From NCBI GenBank assembly GCA_012027055.1, contig VEPF01000058.1, positions 1-8,990 of the forward strand: a stretch of DNA of 8,990 nucleotides, written 5' to 3'. The DNA comes from Gemmatimonadota bacterium (GTDB lineage: Bacteria; Gemmatimonadota; Gemmatimonadetes; Longimicrobiales; RSA9). A program made the translations under genes and the position numbers. The notes beneath the pieces are model-generated. The model was given only the letters and a program-made list of their open reading frames with translations, was not told the origin of the DNA and searched no databases. This document shows, piece by piece, positions 1 through 4,341 of this stretch (position 1 is the stretch's first letter; each line of letters opens with the position of its first letter).

Positions 1-1931
1 TCGTCGACGGCGACGTCCCCGAGGGGCTGAAGAACAAGAAGATCCTCTCCCTCGACATGGGCTCGCTGGTGGCCGGGGCCAAGTTCCGCGGCGAGTTCGA
101 GGAGCGCCTCAAGTCGGTGGTGAAGGAGGTCACCGCCTCCGAGGGGCAGATCATCCTCTTCATCGACGAGATGCACACCATCGTGGGCGCCGGGGCCGCC
201 GAGGGGGCCATGGACGCCGGCAACCTCCTCAAGCCGGCGCTGGCCCGCGGCGAGCTGCACGCCATCGGCGCCACCACCGTCAAGGAGTACCGCAAGCACG
301 TCGAGAAGGACCCGGCGCTGGAGCGGCGCTTCCAGCCGGTGTTCGTGGGCGAGCCGAGCGTGGAAGCCACGATCGCCATCCTGCGGGGCCTGAAGGAACG
401 CTACGAGGTGCATCACGGCGTGAAGATCACGGACGACGCACTGATGGCGGCGGCGCGCCTTTCGGACCGCTACATCGGCGGGCGGTTCCTGCCCGACAAA
501 GCCATCGACCTGATCGACGAAGCCGCGTCCCGGCTGCGGATCGAGATCGACTCGATGCCGCAGGAGATCGACGTGGTGGAGCGGCGCAGCATGCAACTGG
601 AGATCGAGCGCACTGCCTTGGCGGGCGAGCAGGACCCGGCGACGGCGGAGCGGCGCGAACGGATCGAGCAGGAGCTGGCGGAGCTGGGTGAGCAGGCGAA
701 CGCCATGAAAGCGGCCTGGCAGTCGGAGAAGGAGCAGATCGGCCGGATCCGCGCGCTGAAAGGACGGATCGACGGCCTGCGCAGCGAGATGGAGCGGGTG
801 ACGCGCACGGTGGACCTGAACCGCGCGGCCGAGATCCAATACGGCGAAATCCCCAAGGCGGAACGGGAGTTGGGGGCAGCGGAAGCCCGGCTGGCCGAAT
901 TGCAGGCCAAGGGAAAATTCCTGCGCGAGCAGGTGGACGCCGAGGATGTGGCGACGGTGGTGTCGCGTTGGACCGGCATCCCCGTGGCCCGCATGCTGGA
1001 AACCGAGCGGCAGCGTTTGCGCAACCTGGACCAGGAGCTGGCCCGCCGCGTGATCGGGCAGCGCGAGGCGGTGGTCGCGGTGGCGGACGCAGTGCGACGC
1101 AGCCGGGCCGGGCTGCAGGATCCGAATCGGCCGATCGGCAGCTTCATCTTCCTGGGGCCGACCGGAGTAGGAAAGACCGAGACGGCGCGAGCCCTGGCGG
1201 ATTTCCTGTTCGATGACGAGACCGCGCTGGTGCGCATTGACATGTCGGAGTACATGGAGAAGCACGCCGTTGCACGGCTCATCGGAGCGCCGCCCGGATA
1301 CATCGGCTACGAGGAAGGCGGACAGCTTACGGAAGCGGTGCGGCGGCGGCCATACTCGGTGCTGCTCTTTGATGAGATCGAGAAGGCCCACCCGGAGGTG
1401 TTCAACATCCTGCTCCAGATCCTGGACGAGGGGCGGCTGACGGACTCGCAGGGGCGGCACGTCGACTTCCGCAACACGGTCGTGATCATGACCTCCAACC
1501 TGGGCAGTCCGCAGATCCTCGAGCAGGGCACGGTGGGCGAGTGGCCGCGGGTGGAGGCCGCGGTACTGCAGGAGTTGCGACGTACCTTCCGGCCCGAGTT
1601 CCTGAACCGGGTGGACGACATCATCGTGTTCCGACCCCTCGGGCGCGGGGAACTGCGGGCCATCGTGGACCTGCAGCTCGAGCGTCTCAAGCGCCTGTTG
1701 CGCGAGCGAGAGATCGAGCTGCAGGTGAGCGAGGCAGCCGAGGATCTGGTCGCCGAGGAAGGCTACGACCCGGCTTTTGGCGCGCGGCCGCTCAAGCGAG
1801 CCATTCAGCGGCTCATCCAGAACCCGCTGGCGCTCCGCATGCTCGATGGCGAGTTCCACGATGGAGATACCATCCGCGTGGACCGCGCCGGCAACGCGCT
1901 GGTGTTCGAGCACGCGGCGCCGGTTGCTTGA
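1..1931 (+). CDS. clpB: ATP-dependent disaggregase ClpB (Hsp100), 5'-truncated by the window
   Basis: ClpB is a hexameric cytosolic AAA+ unfoldase that extracts polypeptides from aggregates together with DnaK. The reading frame is open from position 3, and no start codon is visible. The ATG at 57 is an internal Met, because the preceding codons already read as conserved ClpB (GDVPEGLK). By comparison with E. coli ClpB (857 aa), about 230 residues are missing, including the N domain and the first Walker A. Visible in order are: NBD1 pore loop (AGAKFRGEFEER, Phe where E. coli has Tyr), Walker B (ILFIDE, 153-170), the ALERRF arginine fingers, a full-length coiled-coil M domain (about 560-930) that separates ClpB from ClpA, the RWTGIPV linker, NBD2 Walker A (GPTGVGKTE, 1155-1181), pore loop GYIGYEEGG, Walker B (VLLFDE, 1359-1376), FRPEFLNR and sensor-2 GARPLKR (1779-1799). 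All key NBD2 residues are intact. Codon use changes abruptly near 360 (see findings). The promoter, often heat-shock controlled in this family, is off the window. Confidence 0.97.
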   Translation, partial: VDGDVPEGLKNKKILSLDMGSLVAGAKFRGEFEERLKSVVKEVTASEGQIILFIDEMHTIVGAGAAEGAMDAGNLLKPALARGELHAIGATTVKEYRKHVEKDPALERRFQPVFVGEPSVEATIAILRGLKERYEVHHGVKITDDALMAAARLSDRYIGGRFLPDKAIDLIDEAASRLRIEIDSMPQEIDVVERRSMQLEIERTALAGEQDPATAERRERIEQELAELGEQANAMKAAWQSEKEQIGRIRALKGRIDGLRSEMERVTRTVDLNRAAEIQYGEIPKAERELGAAEARLAELQAKGKFLREQVDAEDVATVVSRWTGIPVARMLETERQRLRNLDQELARRVIGQREAVVAVADAVRRSRAGLQDPNRPIGSFIFLGPTGVGKTETARALADFLFDDETALVRIDMSEYMEKHAVARLIGAPPGYIGYEEGGQLTEAVRRRPYSVLLFDEIEKAHPEVFNILLQILDEGRLTDSQGRHVDFRNTVVIMTSNLGSPQILEQGTVGEWPRVEAAVLQELRRTFRPEFLNRVDDIIVFRPLGRGELRAIVDLQLERLKRLLREREIELQVSEAAEDLVAEEGYDPAFGARPLKRAIQRLIQNPLALRMLDGEFHDGDTIRVDRAGNALVFEHAAPVA

Positions 1932-1939
1932 CAGCCCCC

Positions 1940-1979
1940 GGACGGGAGGTGACCTTCAGGCTCGACGTCCCTCCCGTCC
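1940..1979 (+). terminator. Hairpin downstream of clpB, candidate terminator without a T tract
   Basis: A perfect 10-bp inverted repeat, GGACGGGAGG (1940-1949) and CCTCCCGTCC (1970-1979), encloses a 20-nt loop and starts 8 bases after the clpB stop. Three further pairs (GAC 1951-1953 with GTC 1967-1969) can form past a bulged T. The position just after the stop suits transcription termination or mRNA 3'-end protection. No run of T follows, so it is not a classical intrinsic terminator. The role is inferred. Confidence 0.5.
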
Positions 1980-2003
1980 ACGCAGCATTGCGGACCGACG
2001 ATC

Positions 2004-2456
2004 ATGTCCAACGCGATTCCCCGCCGTAGCTGGCTCGCCGTCGTGCTCGGCGCCACGTTGCTGAACGCGTGCGTGACCCGAACCGTGAACAGCGCCTCGG
2101 AGCTGGCGCCGGCCATGGTGGTCGAGCGCTTCCTGCGCGCCGCCAACAGCAATGACCTGGACACCATGGCCCGCCTGTTCGGTACGCGCGACGGCCCGAT
2201 CGCCAACCGCGAATCACAGAAAGACGCGGACGACTGGATGTTTGCGCTGGCCTCCGTGCTGCGCCACACGGACTACCAGATCATGAGCGAGCAGATCGTC
2301 CCCGGTCGGCGCCAGGAAGCGACGCAGTTGCTCGTGCGCCTGGTGAACGGGGAGCGGCGTTACGAGCTGCCTTTCACCCTGGTCCAGTCGAAGCGCACCG
2401 GCTGGCTGATCGAAAACGTGCCGGTGGACCTGCTCACGAACAGAAGGGGAAAGTAA
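2004..2456 (+). CDS. Small predicted lipoprotein, possibly NTF2-like fold
   Basis: This encodes a 150-aa protein of unknown function. Residues 1-23 look like a lipoprotein signal: Arg7-Arg8, a hydrophobic stretch (LAVVLGATLL), then L-N-A-Cys23 as lipobox. Asn at -2 is tolerated but not ideal. Mature residues 35-150 begin with a helix of the type VVERFLRAANSNDLDTMARLFG, followed by alternating strand-like segments with FTLVQSKRTGWLIENV near the end. That pattern is typical of small NTF2-like (SnoaL/DUF4878-type) domains, so a periplasmic, membrane-anchored ligand-binding or accessory role is possible. It lies 72 bp after clpB, past the hairpin, and converges on the epimerase gene. There is no good Shine-Dalgarno before the ATG; the lipobox and compact signal support this start. 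The lipoprotein call is moderately sure and the fold is a guess from pattern. Confidence 0.75.
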   Translation: MSNAIPRRSWLAVVLGATLLNACVTRTVNSASELAPAMVVERFLRAANSNDLDTMARLFGTRDGPIANRESQKDADDWMFALASVLRHTDYQIMSEQIVPGRRQEATQLLVRLVNGERRYELPFTLVQSKRTGWLIENVPVDLLTNRRGK

Positions 2457-2468
2457 CCGGCGCGCCGG
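2457..2468. repeat. 12-bp perfect palindrome between converging stop codons
   Basis: CCGGCGCGCCGG is its own reverse complement. It fills almost all of the 13-bp gap between the lipoprotein stop (ending 2456) and the epimerase stop (starting 2470). It could fold as a short 4-bp stem with a 4-nt loop on either transcript. A bidirectional termination role is possible, but the stem is short and lacks T tracts, and GC-rich DNA makes such palindromes fairly likely by chance. Confidence 0.35.
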
Positions 2469-2469
2469 G

Positions 2470-2871
2470 TCAGCCCGCCTCCACGAGCTCGACCAGCACC
2501 CCGGCGCACGACCGCGGATGAATGAAGGCGACGCGGTGGTCGCCCGCGCCGGGCCTGGGCGCCCGGTCGATCAACTGCACGCCGGCTGCCTCGAGCCGGG
2601 CGAGCGCCGCCTCGAGGTCGGCGACCCGGTAGGCAATGTGGTGCAGACCAGGACCGCGTTTCGCCAGGAAACGCCCCACGGCGGAATCGGGATCGTCCGG
2701 CTCCAGCAGCTCGATCCGGCCGGGGCCCTGGCCAATGAACTGAACGGTCACGCGTTGCGCGGCGACGTGCTCCGGCAGTGAGCTGCCGGCGCCCACCAAG
2801 GACTCGAACAGCGGCCGGGCTTCGAGGAGCGACGGCACGGCGATCGCAATGTGGTCCAGGGGAAGTTCCAT
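2470..2871 (-). CDS. mce: Methylmalonyl-CoA epimerase (VOC superfamily)
   Basis: The enzyme interconverts (2R)- and (2S)-methylmalonyl-CoA between propionyl-CoA carboxylase and methylmalonyl-CoA mutase. The 133-aa product matches the family's usual size (about 130-150) and two-repeat VOC layout. It opens with LDHIAIAV (His7, metal ligand). It continues with E34 before a V-x-V-x-F strand, RIELLEP (residues 52-58), SAVGRFLAKRGPGLHHIAYRV-type sequence (metal His in the HH pair, 77-78), and a final FIHPRSCAGVLVELVE strand with Glu128 as probable metal ligand. A longer reading from ATG 2901 adds ten residues unlike the family. The internal ATG at 2871 has a perfect GGAGG six bases upstream and is the better start. 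No propionyl-CoA carboxylase or mutase gene lies nearby, so the pathway partners must be elsewhere. It is the only minus-strand gene in the window. Confidence 0.9.
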   Translation of the reverse strand: MELPLDHIAIAVPSLLEARPLFESLVGAGSSLPEHVAAQRVTVQFIGQGPGRIELLEPDDPDSAVGRFLAKRGPGLHHIAYRVADLEAALARLEAAGVQLIDRAPRPGAGDHRVAFIHPRSCAGVLVELVEAG

Positions 2872-2877
2872 GCGCAG

Positions 2878-2882
2878 CCTCC
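2878..2882 (-). promoter_or_regulatory. Shine-Dalgarno of mce that fixes its start
   Basis: Read on the minus strand this is GGAGG, six bases before the ATG at 2871-2869. It supports the 133-aa start over the upstream ATG at 2901, which has no comparable site. Confidence 0.75.
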
Positions 2883-2935
2883 GACCGGTATCTTGCACCA
2901 TCAGGATCCGCCGGAAAGGGTAACCAGCAGGATCG

Positions 2936-2973
2936 GTGTGCGGCTATGCCCGGCTCCGGTCCGGAGCGCACAC
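2936..2973 (+). promoter_or_regulatory. Nested inverted repeats in the trxA leader
   Basis: Outer arms GTGTGCG (2936-2942) and CGCACAC (2967-2973) are a perfect 7-bp match. Inside sits a second inverted repeat, GCTCCGG-T-CCGGAGC (2953-2967), which shares one base with the outer arm. The structure ends immediately before the trxA Shine-Dalgarno. It could be an RNA hairpin affecting ribosome access or an operator in the mce/trxA divergent region. No convincing -35/-10 pair was recognised on either strand in 2872-2984. Function is inferred. Confidence 0.4.
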
Positions 2974-2984
2974 AAGGAGCGGCG

Positions 2985-3317
2985 ATGGCAGGCAGCGGCA
3001 AGACCATCGAGATCACCGATGGCAACTTCGCGAGCGTAGTGGAAGACGGCGGCGGTCTCACCATGATCGACTTCTGGGCGGCCTGGTGCGGCCCCTGTCG
3101 GCTGGTAGCCCCGATCGTCGAGCAACTCGCGACCGACTACGAAGGCCGGCTTCGGGTCGGGACGCTGGACGTCGACGTCAACCAGCAGATCGCGACCCGG
3201 TTCAACATCCGCTCCATTCCCAGCATCCTGTTCTTCAAGGACGGGAAACACGTGGACACCGTCGTGGGAGCGGTGCCCCGATCGCTGCTGGAAAGAAAGA
3301 TCCAGGAACACCTCTGA
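2985..3317 (+). CDS. trxA: Thioredoxin
   Basis: This is a 110-aa classical thioredoxin, the cytosolic dithiol reductant that is recycled by thioredoxin reductase and reduces target disulfides. The active site WCGPC spans residues 34-38 (3084-3098), within the family signature DFWAAWCGPCR. The cis-proline loop R-S-I-Pro79-S and the following ILFFKDGKHV strand are present. The size matches E. coli TrxA (109 aa), with no signal peptide or extra domain. The start at 2985 is supported by AAGGAG at 2974-2979 with 5-base spacing. A longer in-frame reading from 2778 would run through the antisense of mce and is rejected. It is divergently arranged with mce and heads a run of plus-strand genes. It lies 108 bp before rsmI, with a strong hairpin between. 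Confidence 0.95.
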   Translation: MAGSGKTIEITDGNFASVVEDGGGLTMIDFWAAWCGPCRLVAPIVEQLATDYEGRLRVGTLDVDVNQQIATRFNIRSIPSILFFKDGKHVDTVVGAVPRSLLERKIQEHL

Positions 3318-3334
3318 TCCCTGGCCGGGTGCAG

Positions 3335-3360
3335 GGCAGGCCGCGCCGGAGCGGTCTGCC
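3335..3360 (+). terminator. Hairpin between trxA and rsmI
   Basis: GGCAGGCCGC (3335-3344) can pair over ten positions with GCGGTCTGCC (3351-3360), with one G-U wobble and a 6-nt loop (GCCGGA). It begins 17 bases after the trxA stop. There is no T tract after it, so it may be a non-canonical terminator, an attenuating structure or a 3'-end stabiliser for the trxA message. Role inferred. Confidence 0.45.
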
Positions 3361-3425
3361 GCCCCTGGCCTCGAATGCTTCCGTTGCCGCCGCGGTTCGG
3401 GAACGACCGCGGGCGCCGAGCGCAA

Positions 3426-4253
3426 ATGTCGACGCTCTACATTGTTTCCACTCCTATCGGCAATCTCGAGGACTTGACGCAGCGGGCGCTCGCCGTGCTG
3501 CGCGCGGTCGATCGAATCCTGGCCGAGGACACCCGCCACTCCGCGGTGTTGCTGAAGCGCTACGAGATTCGCGCCCCTATGGTCTCTCTGCACGAGCACA
3601 ACGAGGCCGCCCGCACGCAGGAGGTGCTGGCGTGGCTGGCGGCAGGCGAGGACCTCGCGCTGGTGTCGGATGCGGGCACTCCACTGGTCTCCGACCCGGG
3701 CGAGCGACTGGTGCGTGCGGTCGTGGCGGCGGGGCAGCAGGTGGTCCCGATCCCGGGGCCATCGGCCCTGCTGGCGGCGTTGGTGGGAGCCGGTCTGCCG
3801 ACGTGCCCGTTCACCTTCTACGGCTTCCCGCCTCGCTCGGGCACGGCCCGCGCGGAGCTGCTGCGGCAGCTCGCGGCGGCGGAACACACGGCGGTGCTCT
3901 ACGAGTCGCCGAATCGGCTGGGACGCCTGCTGGCGGACCTCGACGCGGAAGGCGCCGGCGAGCGTTCGGCGGTGGTGGCCCGGGAGCTGACCAAGGTGCA
4001 TGAGGAGTTCCGGCGGGGGACCATACATGAACTCTGCGCGCACTACGCAGCGCAACCGCTGGTGCGTGGCGAGGTCGTCGTGCTGCTGGAGGGCAGGGAG
4101 GCGGCAGCGGTCGATGTGGGGACTGCCGAGGCGCTGGCGCGGTCACTGCTCGCGGCCGGGCACCCGGCGAGCGAGGTCGCCAGGGAGCTGGTGCTCCGCC
4201 TGCAGCTGCGGCGCAACCAGGCCTATCGGATAGTTCAGTCCGTAGGTACCTAG
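3426..4253 (+). CDS. rsmI: 16S rRNA (cytidine1402-2'-O)-methyltransferase RsmI
   Basis: RsmI uses S-adenosylmethionine to methylate the 2'-O of C1402 in the 16S rRNA decoding centre. The 275-aa product (E. coli 286) has the tetrapyrrole-methylase-type fold. It opens with LYIVSTPIGNLEDLT (residues 4-18), then AEDTRH (33-38), the SDAGTPLVSDPG loop (81-92), IPGPSALLAAL (from 109), GFPPRSG and YESPNRL. The C-terminal tail ends LRRNQAYRIVQSV, matching the small helical C-terminal domain of the family. An in-frame ATG at 3375 would add 17 low-complexity residues not seen in the family; the ATG at 3426 places the conserved first strand directly at the N terminus and is preferred. The Shine-Dalgarno is weak (GAG at 3418-3420). 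In many genomes rsmI sits beside yraN or lpoA, but here it is between trxA and a dinG-like gene. Confidence 0.95.
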   Translation: MSTLYIVSTPIGNLEDLTQRALAVLRAVDRILAEDTRHSAVLLKRYEIRAPMVSLHEHNEAARTQEVLAWLAAGEDLALVSDAGTPLVSDPGERLVRAVVAAGQQVVPIPGPSALLAALVGAGLPTCPFTFYGFPPRSGTARAELLRQLAAAEHTAVLYESPNRLGRLLADLDAEGAGERSAVVARELTKVHEEFRRGTIHELCAHYAAQPLVRGEVVVLLEGREAAAVDVGTAEALARSLLAAGHPASEVARELVLRLQLRRNQAYRIVQSVGT

Positions 4254-4341
4254 TACGAGACCAGGCGGCCGGAACCCTGCGCTGATCATGCCCGGACAGT
4301 GACAGGGCCCCGAGCCGCGCAGCCGAAGGCGCCCAGGACCG

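Noticed and set aside
470..1303. A 277-codon minus-strand frame opposite clpB
   Set aside because: Ser/Arg-rich translation typical of reverse-strand readings of conserved GC-rich genes; clpB motifs explain the DNA.
2893..2926. TTGCAC as a -35 element for trxA
   Set aside because: No acceptable -10 hexamer lies 16-18 bp downstream; the nearest AT-containing hexamer (TAACCA) is 22 bp away.
2778..2984. A 69-residue N-terminal extension of thioredoxin
   Set aside because: It would overlap mce and cross the divergent intergenic region. The ATG at 2985 has a good Shine-Dalgarno and gives the normal thioredoxin length.
3375..3425. A 17-residue N-terminal extension of RsmI
   Set aside because: RsmI proteins begin right at the LYIVxTPIGNL strand, and the extension resembles translated intergenic sequence.
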